In this document: positions 1 through 6,744 of the stretch, piece after piece
How the letters are laid out: the number at the start of each line of letters is the position of its first letter
Numbering within the stretch: the first letter of the stretch is position 1
Source of the DNA: an uncultured Eubacteriales bacterium
GTDB taxonomy: Bacteria; Bacillota; Clostridia; Christensenellales; UMGS416
Assembly: GCA_900542005.1 (NCBI GenBank)
Contig: UQLW01000045.1
Coordinates: forward strand, 1-21,411
Direction: 5' to 3'
Length of the DNA: 21,411 bases
Position numbers and translations under genes: made by a program
The notes under the pieces: generated by a model
Databases searched by the model: none
Told to the model about the DNA's origin: nothing
Seen by the model: only the letters and a program-made list of their open reading frames with translations

Positions 1-37
1 GCCATTTCAGATGGGAGTCTGAAATGGCGCGCTTTTT
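1..37 (+). terminator. Rho-independent terminator of an upstream transcript
   Basis: An 11-bp perfect stem (1-11 pairs with 18-28) closes a 6-base loop and is followed, after GCGC, by a run of five T (33-37). The four bases between stem and T-run suggest that the stem continues to the left, beyond the window edge. It separates an unseen upstream gene from the fatty acid operon. Confidence 0.8.
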
Positions 38-160
38 ACCCGTATCTTTTGAATCGTATGATTGGACTTTGGGGGAGGGTTTGTGATAGGCTGAGCAAAA
101 CGCAGGGGCAGCGCAGCCTGGCGCCACGCCGGGAAGCGGCGGAAGGAGTGAACAGGAGGC

Positions 161-189
161 TTGACAAAGCTTTCCTACGACCTTATACT
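161..189 (+). promoter_or_regulatory. Sigma-A-type promoter of the fatty acid synthesis operon
   Basis: A perfect -35 TTGACA (161-166), a 17-base spacer and a -10 TATACT (184-189, one mismatch to consensus) stand 43 bases before the fabT start. The predicted start site, about base 196, falls inside the palindrome at 190-204. Such a strong promoter fits a long biosynthetic operon held down by a repressor. Confidence 0.85.
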
Positions 190-204
190 TAGTTAGACTA
201 ACTA
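190..204. promoter_or_regulatory. Palindromic operator overlapping the transcription start; likely FabT/MarR site
   Basis: TAGTTAG-A-CTAACTA is a perfect inverted repeat with 7-base arms around one central base. It starts just after the -10 box and covers the predicted start site, which is where a repressor would block initiation. The first gene downstream encodes a MarR-family regulator, and MarR dimers bind palindromes of this size, so autoregulation of the operon is the natural inference. I saw no second copy elsewhere in the window. Confidence 0.7.
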
Positions 205-232
205 GCAAAAGTGCATTGCAGCGGAGGATTCA

Positions 233-691
233 ATGGACGATTTTCTGTCGCAGCTGAATCGGGTGCTGTTGTCCACCTATCGGGATATCAACCGGATCGA
301 GGAGCGCATGACCCGGGACAAAAGCAACTCGGAGCTGAGCATCAACGAGCTGCACCTGATTGAAACCATCGCCAAGGACAAGACGCCCAAAAGCATCACC
401 TATATCGCCCAGGAGCACGCCCTCTCGCTGCCCTCGGTGACGGTGGCCATCAATAAGCTGGTCAAAAAGGGCTATGTGGAAAAATTCCGCGACGAGAAGG
501 ATGGGCGCATGGTATGCGTACGGGTCACGGCCCTGGGGCACAAGGCCGATGTGGCCCACCGGTATTTTCACCGGCTGATGCTGAACCACATTGCCCGCGG
601 GTTTACCGAGGAGGAAAAGCGGGTGCTGCTGGCCGGCATCCAGCGCATGGATGAATATTTGAAATCCGTCTATCCCGATGAGAAAAAATAG
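233..691 (+). CDS. fabT: FabT-like MarR-family transcriptional repressor of fatty acid synthesis
   Basis: This 152-residue protein has a MarR winged helix-turn-helix: the recognition helix is around residues 65-79 (SLPSVTVAINKLVKKG) and the wing around 84-99, with the typical RDEKDGR turn. Flanking N- and C-terminal helices would form the dimer interface. ATG 233 is preceded by GGAGG at 223-227 with 5-base spacing. It is the first gene of a fab/acc operon, the position of fabT in streptococci. There, FabT bound to long-chain acyl-ACP represses the same genes. Here it most likely binds the palindrome at 190-204 and represses its own operon. The family assignment is firm. The specific name rests on genomic position, since MarR proteins are hard to tell apart by sequence alone. 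Confidence 0.85.
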   Translation: MDDFLSQLNRVLLSTYRDINRIEERMTRDKSNSELSINELHLIETIAKDKTPKSITYIAQEHALSLPSVTVAINKLVKKGYVEKFRDEKDGRMVCVRVTALGHKADVAHRYFHRLMLNHIARGFTEEEKRVLLAGIQRMDEYLKSVYPDEKK

Positions 692-705
692 AGTAGAGGC
701 GTGAA

Positions 706-1665
706 ATGAGTCTAACCATTCTGGGAACCGGCAGCGCGATGCCGGAAAAGCGGCTGACCAACGAGGAACTGACGCATATGGTGGATACCTCCGACGAATG
801 GATCGTTACCCGCACGGGCATCCATGAGCGCCGCATCATCACCACCGAGACCCTGTCGGGCCTGGGCGCGCGGGCCCTGGCCCTGGCCCTGGAGGACGCC
901 GGCTGCGCGCCGGAGGAGCTGGAGCTGATCCTGTGCACCACCGTGCGGGGGGATACGGCGACGCCGGCCCTGGCCAATATGATCGAGCAGGAGCTTAGGA
1001 TCGAATGCCCGGCTATGGACATAAACGGCGCCTGCGCCGGCTTCATCGCCGCGCTGGATGTGGCGGCTGCCTATCTGGCCTCGGGCCGGGTGAAGCGGAT
1101 GGCCATCGTCAGCGCCGAGGCGCTGTCCTTCCTGACCGACTGGACCGACCGGTCCACCTGCGTGCTTTTCGGAGACGGTGCCGGCGCGGTGGTGCTGGGC
1201 CCTGGCGACGGGCTGGAGGACCTTAAGCTGACGGCCAAGCCCAGCGAGGAGTGGCTGGTCGCCGACGCGCCTAAGGGCAACAGCCCCTTCTTCCAGGGGC
1301 GCCCCCAGCACCCCTACCTGACCATGAACGGGCAGGAGGTCTATAAATTCGCCGTCTCCTCGATTACGCGGGATATACGGGCCATGCTGAAGGCCAACGG
1401 CCTGGAGGCGGGGCAGGTGGACTGGTATCTGCTGCACCAGGCAAACCTCCGGATCATTGAGGCGGCCCGCGCGCGGCTTAAGCAGCCCCGGGAGAAATTC
1501 CCCACCACCATCGAGCGCTATGGCAACGTATCCTCGGCCAGCATTCCCATCCTGATGGATGAGATGAACCGGCAGGGGATGCTCAAGACGGGCCAGCGGC
1601 TGATGATGAGCGCCTTCGGCGCGGGGCTTACCACCGGCGCTGCCCTTATAACCTGGAAAAAATAG
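706..1665 (+). CDS. fabH: 3-oxoacyl-ACP synthase III (KAS III), initiating condensing enzyme
   Basis: FabH condenses acetyl-CoA (or a branched acyl-CoA) with malonyl-ACP to start each fatty acid chain in the cytosol. The 319-residue protein is full length. The catalytic triad is visible: Cys110 in GACAGF, His244 in LLHQAN and Asn274 in GNVSSAS. The N-terminal TRTGIHERR block and the C-terminal glycine-rich SAFGAGLTTG segment are also typical. The gene follows fabT by 14 bases. Its ribosome binding site is weak (GAGG, 696-699), which may keep its level below that of the elongation enzymes. Primer choice (acetyl or branched) cannot be read reliably from the sequence. Confidence 0.96.
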   Translation: MSLTILGTGSAMPEKRLTNEELTHMVDTSDEWIVTRTGIHERRIITTETLSGLGARALALALEDAGCAPEELELILCTTVRGDTATPALANMIEQELRIECPAMDINGACAGFIAALDVAAAYLASGRVKRMAIVSAEALSFLTDWTDRSTCVLFGDGAGAVVLGPGDGLEDLKLTAKPSEEWLVADAPKGNSPFFQGRPQHPYLTMNGQEVYKFAVSSITRDIRAMLKANGLEAGQVDWYLLHQANLRIIEAARARLKQPREKFPTTIERYGNVSSASIPILMDEMNRQGMLKTGQRLMMSAFGAGLTTGAALITWKK

Positions 1666-1670
1666 GCTGA

Positions 1671-1690
1671 AGGGGGAAGGCTTTCCCTTT
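1671..1690 (+). other. Small hairpin between fabH and acpP
   Basis: The arms at 1671-1678 and 1683-1690 can pair over 8 bp: five Watson-Crick pairs next to a GGCT loop, then two G-U pairs and one A-U. No real T-run follows, so it is at most a weak pause or RNA-processing site upstream of acpP. It may be incidental. Confidence 0.35.
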
Positions 1691-1730
1691 CACATATACA
1701 TTCACCCAGAAAGCTTTGGAGGAAATGAAC

Positions 1731-1949
1731 ATGTTTGAAAAAGTTGCAGAAATTCTCGCCGATTACAAGGACATTGACGTATCGTCCATCACGATGGACA
1801 GCACCTTTGCCGACCTGGGCGTGGATTCGCTGGATACGGCCGAGCTGATCATGAACCTGGAGGATGAGTTCAACATCACCATCGAGATGAACGAGAAGCT
1901 TTCCACCGTGGGCGAGCTGGTCGCGCTGATCGAGGAGAACGTGAAATGA
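1731..1949 (+). CDS. acpP: Acyl carrier protein
   Basis: The 72-residue acidic protein carries growing acyl chains as thioesters on a phosphopantetheine arm. The attachment serine is Ser33 in the DSLD motif at the start of helix II. The protein is strongly acidic and small, as expected for ACP. I chose ATG 1731 because GGAGG at 1718-1722 is 8 bases upstream. In-frame ATG 1725 lies only 2 bases from that site, and TTG 1716 lies upstream of it. The stop codon overlaps the fabK start (ATGA at 1946-1949), so translation of the two genes is probably coupled. The 65-base gap to fabH is the longest between adjacent genes in the first half of the operon. Confidence 0.97.
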   Translation: MFEKVAEILADYKDIDVSSITMDSTFADLGVDSLDTAELIMNLEDEFNITIEMNEKLSTVGELVALIEENVK

Positions 1950-2890
1950 GGACGCCGCTTTGCACGCTGCTGGGGATTGAGGAACCGATCCTGCAGGGCG
2001 GCATGGCATGGATCGCCGACGCCTCCCTAGCCGGGGCGGTTTCCAAGGCGGGAGGGCTGGGGATTATCTCGGCCATGAACGCCGGGGCCGATTACCTTAG
2101 GGAGCAGATCCGCCAGGTGCGGGCGGCCACCGACCGGCCCTTCGGCGTCAATATTATGCTGATGAGCCCCCATGTGGAGGAGGTTGCGCAGGTGGTTGCA
2201 CAGGAGCGGGTGCCGGTGGTAACCACCGGCGCGGGCCTGCCCAACCGCTTTATGGCCCAGTGGCGGGAAGCCGGTATCAAGGTCATACCCGTGGTGCCCT
2301 CCACGGCCATGGCGCGCATGGTGGAACGGGCCGGGGCCTCTGCGGTCATTGCCGAGGGCGGGGAATCAGGCGGCCATGTGGGCGACCTGACCACCATGAC
2401 CCTGGTGCCGCAGGTGGTGGACGCGGTGAAGATCCCCGTTATTGCCGCCGGCGGCATTGCCGATGGCCGGGGCGTGGCCGCGGCAATGATGCTGGGCGCG
2501 GTAGGCGTGCAGGTGGGCACCCGCTTCCTGGTGGCCGAGGAATGCACCGTCCATGAGCATTATAAGGAAAAGGTGCTGAAGGCCAAGGACATTGATACCA
2601 TCGTAACCGGCCGGCGGCTGGGCCATCCGGTGCGGGCGCTGAAGAACCCCTTCAGCCGCCAATACGCCCAGATGGAATACGACGCTTCGGTATCCGACGA
2701 GGAGCTGGAGGCCTATGGCGTGGGATCCCTGCGCCGCGCCGCCAAGGAGGGCGACCTGGAACGGGGCAGCTTCCTGGCAGGCCAGTGCGCCGCTATGGTG
2801 AACCAAAAAGAGAGCGCCCGGGCGATCATCGAAGGGATGATGCGCCAGGCCGAGGAGGTACTATGCACAGCAGCCAAATGGGGAAAATAG
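1946..2890 (+). CDS. fabK: FMN-dependent enoyl-ACP reductase II (FabK)
   Basis: FabK reduces trans-2-enoyl-ACP in the last step of each elongation cycle. It is an NMO/2-nitropropane dioxygenase-like TIM-barrel flavoprotein, unrelated to FabI. The 314 residues include LQGGMAWI near the N-terminus, VVTTGAGLP, the GGESGGHVGD motif with the conserved His144, and the FMN phosphate-binding AAGGIADGRG and GVQVGTRF segments. No FabI or FabL homologue is present in the window. From knowledge of the family, a FabK-only organism should tolerate triclosan, but other loci are not visible here. Its start overlaps the acpP stop by 4 bases, and its 3' end overlaps fabD by 28 bases. Confidence 0.95.
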   Translation: MRTPLCTLLGIEEPILQGGMAWIADASLAGAVSKAGGLGIISAMNAGADYLREQIRQVRAATDRPFGVNIMLMSPHVEEVAQVVAQERVPVVTTGAGLPNRFMAQWREAGIKVIPVVPSTAMARMVERAGASAVIAEGGESGGHVGDLTTMTLVPQVVDAVKIPVIAAGGIADGRGVAAAMMLGAVGVQVGTRFLVAEECTVHEHYKEKVLKAKDIDTIVTGRRLGHPVRALKNPFSRQYAQMEYDASVSDEELEAYGVGSLRRAAKEGDLERGSFLAGQCAAMVNQKESARAIIEGMMRQAEEVLCTAAKWGK

Positions 2891-3804
2891 CCTTCCTGTT
2901 CGCCGGGCAGGGAGCCCAGTTCCCCGGTATGGGCCGGACCTTCTATGACGAAAGCGCCGCAGCCCGGCGCGTGTTCGACGCCTGCGAGGCCCTGCGGCCC
3001 GGCACGCTCCGGCAATGCTTTGAGGGGTCCATGGAGGAGCTTTCCCAGACGGTGAACACTCAGCCCTGCCTCTTTGCCATGGACCTGGCCTGCGCCGAGG
3101 CGGCCCGGGAGGCCGGACTGGCGCCCCAGGCGGCGGCGGGCTTTTCGCTGGGCGAGGTGGCGGCCGTGGCCTTTACCGGGATGCTTTCCCTGCCGGAGGC
3201 TTTCCGCCTGGTCATCCGCCGGGGCGAGATGATGCAGGAATGCGCCCAGCGCCACCCTGGCGTCATGCTTGCGGTCCTGCGCCTTTGCCCCGAGGCGGTA
3301 GAGGAAATTTGCCGCGGCTTTGAAGCGGCCTATCCAGTCAACTATAACTGTCCGGGTCAGATTGTCTGCGCCATGGCTGCCGGGGAGGAGCAGCTCTTCA
3401 CCCAGGCGGTGGCTGCGGCTGGGGGCCGTACCCTGCGGTTGAACGTCAGCGGCGCCTTTCACAGCCCCTTCATGGCAGAAGCCGCCCAGGGGCTGGAGCA
3501 GCTGCTGGCGGGCATGGAGCTGGGCGCGCCCACGCCGGCGCTCTACGCCAACCTGACCGCGAAGCCCTATGGGGATGACCCTGCCGGTACGCTGGCCAGG
3601 CAGGCCATGAGCCCGGTACGCTGGCAGCAGACCATCGAAAGGCTGCGGGCTGACGGCGTGACGGCCTTTGTAGAGGTCGGGGCCGGAAAGACCCTGACGG
3701 GCCTGATGCGCAAAATCGACAAGGAGCTGACCGCCTGCTCCATTTGCGATCCTGCAAGCCTGAAGGCGGCGATTGAAATGCTGGGGGAGGGAAACCATGC
3801 TTAA
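2863..3804 (+). CDS. fabD: Malonyl-CoA:ACP transacylase
   Basis: FabD moves malonyl from CoA to ACP, supplying the extender unit to FabH and FabF. The 313-residue protein shows the N-terminal FLFAGQGAQ block, the nucleophile Ser95 in GFSLGE, Arg120 that binds the malonyl carboxylate, and the catalytic His200 in GAFHSPFM. I chose ATG 2863, 4 bases after GAGGAGG (2852-2858). An alternative ATG at 2878 has poorer spacing, and an upstream GTG at 2785 would add 26 residues unlike the family. The gene begins inside fabK (28-base overlap) and ends 8 bases into fabG, so translation of the three genes is likely coupled. Confidence 0.95.
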   Translation: MHSSQMGKIAFLFAGQGAQFPGMGRTFYDESAAARRVFDACEALRPGTLRQCFEGSMEELSQTVNTQPCLFAMDLACAEAAREAGLAPQAAAGFSLGEVAAVAFTGMLSLPEAFRLVIRRGEMMQECAQRHPGVMLAVLRLCPEAVEEICRGFEAAYPVNYNCPGQIVCAMAAGEEQLFTQAVAAAGGRTLRLNVSGAFHSPFMAEAAQGLEQLLAGMELGAPTPALYANLTAKPYGDDPAGTLARQAMSPVRWQQTIERLRADGVTAFVEVGAGKTLTGLMRKIDKELTACSICDPASLKAAIEMLGEGNHA

Positions 3805-4537
3805 GGGAAAGGTAGCCCTGATTACCGGAGGCTCCAGAGGGATCGGCCGGGCGGTCGCCCTCTCCATGGCCCGCGAGGGGGCCGACATTGCCCTGGTGTA
3901 TGCCTCCAGCGAAGAGGCAGCCCAGCAAACCTGCCAGGAAATTGAAGCGATGGGCGTGCGCGCCCGCTGCTACCGCTGCGACGTTTCCAGCTTTGAGGAG
4001 ACGGCGCTCACGACCGGGCAGGTGCTGAAGGACTTCGGCGGCGTGGATATTCTGGTGAACAACGCCGGCATTACCCGCGACGGCCTGATCTTCCAGATGA
4101 AGGAAGAGGATTTCGACCGTGTGATTGATACCAATCTCAAAGGCGCATTCCATATGATTAAACATTTATACCGCAATTTTATCCGTAAGCGCGCTGGAAG
4201 GATCATCAATATCGCATCGGTCGCGGGCCTGATGGGCAACGCCGGCCAGGCCAACTATGCCGCCGCCAAGGCGGGTATGATCGGGCTGGCCAAGACCACA
4301 GCCAAGGAGCTGGCGGGCCGGGGCATAACCTGTAACGTGGTGGCTCCTGGCTTTGTCGCCACCGACATGACCGGTAAGCTGCCTGAGCAGGTGCTCAGCG
4401 CCGCCCAAGAGGCAATCCCGCTCAAGCGCATGGGATCGCCGGAGGAAATCGCCGCCGTCTGCACCTTCCTTGCCTCCGACGGGGCAGGATACATCACAGG
4501 CGCGGTGATCCCCGTGGACGGCGGGTTGAATATGTAA
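3797..4537 (+). CDS. fabG: 3-oxoacyl-ACP reductase
   Basis: FabG is the NADPH-dependent short-chain dehydrogenase that reduces 3-oxoacyl-ACP to 3-hydroxyacyl-ACP. The 246 residues carry the TGGSRGIG cofactor loop (10-17), NNAG (88-91), Asn113, and the catalytic Ser141, Tyr154 and Lys158 in the YAAAK block. The C-terminal GYITGAVIPVDGG is typical. ATG 3797 is preceded by GGGGGAGGG (3783-3791) and overlaps the fabD stop by 8 bases. Bases 4151-4190 are strikingly AT-rich (12 of 40 are G or C) inside an otherwise GC-rich gene, although the protein reads normally through them. Confidence 0.96.
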   Translation: MLKGKVALITGGSRGIGRAVALSMAREGADIALVYASSEEAAQQTCQEIEAMGVRARCYRCDVSSFEETALTTGQVLKDFGGVDILVNNAGITRDGLIFQMKEEDFDRVIDTNLKGAFHMIKHLYRNFIRKRAGRIINIASVAGLMGNAGQANYAAAKAGMIGLAKTTAKELAGRGITCNVVAPGFVATDMTGKLPEQVLSAAQEAIPLKRMGSPEEIAAVCTFLASDGAGYITGAVIPVDGGLNM

Positions 4538-4549
4538 CAGGAGGGGAAT

Positions 4550-5782
4550 ATGCGCAGAGTTGTGATTACCGGTATGGGCGCGGTTACGCCCATCGGCAAT
4601 ACGGCCCCGGAATACTGGCAGGGGCTCATCGCCGGCCGGTGCGGGATCGATAAGATCACGCGGTTTGACACCGCGGATTACGCCGTCAAGATTGCTGCGG
4701 AGGTCAAGGGCTTTGACTACCAATGCTGCATGTCCAAGGAGCAGGCCCGCAAATGCGACCTGTACACCCAGTACGCCATGGCGGCGGCAGCCGAGGCCAT
4801 GGAGATGAGCGGCATCACGGAGACCGAGCCGGAACGTACCGGCGTCTATGTGGGCTCCGGCATCGGCGGCATGAATACGCTTCTGACAGAGGCAAACAAG
4901 CTTTTCACCCGGGGCCCTGGAAGGATTTCTCCCTTCTTCATCCCCATGATGATATCCAATATCGCGGCCGGCAGCATCGCAATGCGCTTTGGCGCTAAGG
5001 GGCCCTGCCTGCCCGTGGTGACGGCCTGCGCCACCAGCACCCATGCGATCGGGGAGGCCTATCTGGCCGTTGCCGGCGACAGGGCCGACGTGATCCTGGC
5101 CGGCGGCGCCGAGGCGGCGATCACCACGCTGGCGGTGGCCGGCTTCACGAGCTGCATGGCCCTGACCCACCGCAACGATCCGGCGACGGCCTCCATTCCC
5201 TTTGACCGGCGGCGCGACGGGTTTGTTATGGGCGAGGGCGCGGGCATCCTGGTGCTGGAGGAATATGAGCACGCCCGGGCCCGCGGCGCCCGCATCCTGG
5301 CGGAAATCTGCGGCTACGGCAACACCTGCGACGCCTACCATGTGACCGCCCCGGATCCGGAGGCGGCCGAGAGCGCCCGGGCGATCCGCCTGGCGCTGGA
5401 GGGCGCGGGCGAGGCGGCCAGCGGGCAGCTCTATATCAACGCCCACGGCACCAGCACGCCTCTCAACGACAAGACGGAAACCCAGGCCATCCATAAGGCC
5501 CTGGGCGAGGCGGCTGGCTGCGCGATGATCAGCTCCACCAAATCCATGACCGGCCATATGCTGGGGGCGGCCGGGGCGGTCGAGGCCATCGCCTGCGTCT
5601 ACGCGCTGAAGGAGGGCGTGCTGCCGCCCACCATCGGCCTGGAGGAGCCTGATCCGGAGTGTGATCTGGATTACATTCCCCACAAGGCCCGCCGTGTGCA
5701 GGCCGATCTTGCCCTTTCGCTGTCGCTGGGCTTTGGCGGGCATAACGGCTGCCTGGCCTTCCGCCCGGTAAAGGAGGCGTAG
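4550..5782 (+). CDS. fabF: 3-oxoacyl-ACP synthase II (KAS II), elongating condensing enzyme
   Basis: FabF condenses acyl-ACP with malonyl-ACP in elongation. The 410-residue protein has the Cys-His-His triad: Cys160 in TACATSTH, His299 in NAHGTSTPLND, and His336 in KSMTGHMLGAAG with Lys331 close by. The C-terminal SLGFGGHN contains the gating phenylalanine region. ATG 4550 lies just after GGAGGGG (4540-4546). It is the only KAS I/II-type gene in the operon, so it probably performs all elongation. No isomerase-type gene for unsaturated chains (fabM, fabN, fabA) accompanies it here. Confidence 0.96.
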   Translation: MRRVVITGMGAVTPIGNTAPEYWQGLIAGRCGIDKITRFDTADYAVKIAAEVKGFDYQCCMSKEQARKCDLYTQYAMAAAAEAMEMSGITETEPERTGVYVGSGIGGMNTLLTEANKLFTRGPGRISPFFIPMMISNIAAGSIAMRFGAKGPCLPVVTACATSTHAIGEAYLAVAGDRADVILAGGAEAAITTLAVAGFTSCMALTHRNDPATASIPFDRRRDGFVMGEGAGILVLEEYEHARARGARILAEICGYGNTCDAYHVTAPDPEAAESARAIRLALEGAGEAASGQLYINAHGTSTPLNDKTETQAIHKALGEAAGCAMISSTKSMTGHMLGAAGAVEAIACVYALKEGVLPPTIGLEEPDPECDLDYIPHKARRVQADLALSLSLGFGGHNGCLAFRPVKEA

Positions 5783-5783
5783 T

Positions 5784-6227
<444 letters not shown>

Positions 6228-6241
6228 GCGAAGGTGAAAAC

Positions 6242-6664
6242 ATGAATCGCGAGGAATTGAAGCAGATTTTACCCCATCGGGAGCCCATGCTGCTGGTGGA
6301 CGAGGCGGAGCTGGGCGAGGACGGCGTGGCGCGGGGCAGCTACCGCGTGCGGGGCGACGAATGGTTTTTGCAGGGGCATTTCCCCGGCAATCCCATCGTG
6401 CCCGGCGTGGTGCAGTGCGAAATCATCGCACAGGCAGCCTGCGTGCTTTTTGCCGAGGAGCTCAAGCATTCCACGCCTCTTTATACCGGCATCGACAAGG
6501 TGCGGTTCAAGGGGCAGGTGAAGCCTGGCGACCGGCTGGATCTGGAGATCCGCCTGCGCCGGACAAAGGGCCCCTTCTACTTTACCGAGGGCAAGGCGAT
6601 GGTGGAGGGAAAGCTCGTAGCCAGCGGAGAGTTTTCCTTTGCTTTGATCCGGAAGGATTCATAA
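6242..6664 (+). CDS. fabZ: 3-hydroxyacyl-ACP dehydratase
   Basis: FabZ dehydrates 3-hydroxyacyl-ACP to trans-2-enoyl-ACP through a hot-dog fold dimer. The 140-residue protein shows the N-terminal ILPHREPMLLVD block and the catalytic pair His46 (GHFPGNPIVPG) and Glu60, spaced 14 residues apart. The glutamate marks FabZ rather than FabA, which has aspartate. ATG 6242 fits the family N-terminus. An upstream in-frame start would overlap accB and add 24 atypical residues. The Shine-Dalgarno sequence is modest (GAAGGTG). The gene is followed by a large perfect hairpin before accC. Confidence 0.95.
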   Translation: MNREELKQILPHREPMLLVDEAELGEDGVARGSYRVRGDEWFLQGHFPGNPIVPGVVQCEIIAQAACVLFAEELKHSTPLYTGIDKVRFKGQVKPGDRLDLEIRLRRTKGPFYFTEGKAMVEGKLVASGEFSFALIRKDS

Positions 6665-6670
6665 CATTTT

Positions 6671-6707
6671 GGCCCGCCGCCTGCAGGGAACCCGCAGGCG
6701 GCGGGCC
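6671..6707. repeat. Perfect 14-bp intra-operon inverted repeat between fabZ and accC
   Basis: The arms at 6671-6684 and 6694-6707 are perfectly complementary over 14 GC-rich base pairs around a 9-base loop. Neither strand shows a T-run beside the stem, so it is not a standard intrinsic terminator. It sits 38 bases before the accC start codon inside the operon. An RNA stability or processing element, partial attenuator or REP-like palindrome are all possible. Confidence 0.75.
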
Positions 6708-6744
6708 GATGTGAAAAAGCCCGTCTATCCAAGGAGGCTACGGC

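Noticed and set aside
90..145. Possible c-di-GMP (GEMM) or cobalamin riboswitch
   Set aside because: Fragments such as GCGCAGCC resemble pieces of these motifs, but the conserved cores and helix order are missing, and the likely transcript starts downstream.
2785..2862. Upstream GTG start extending FabD by 26 residues
   Set aside because: The extension is Arg-rich and unlike the family, lies inside fabK, and lacks a ribosome binding site. ATG 2863 fits the conserved FLFAGQGAQ N-terminus.
4166..5743. 525-codon open frame on the minus strand opposite fabG/fabF
   Set aside because: It mirrors the codon pattern of the conserved GC-rich fabG and fabF, has no family-like sequence and no ribosome binding site, and is best explained as a composition artefact.
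6671..6720. Intrinsic terminator between fabZ and accC
   Set aside because: The stem is strong, but no T-run follows on either strand, and accC, needed with accB, accD and accA, lies downstream with no clear promoter.
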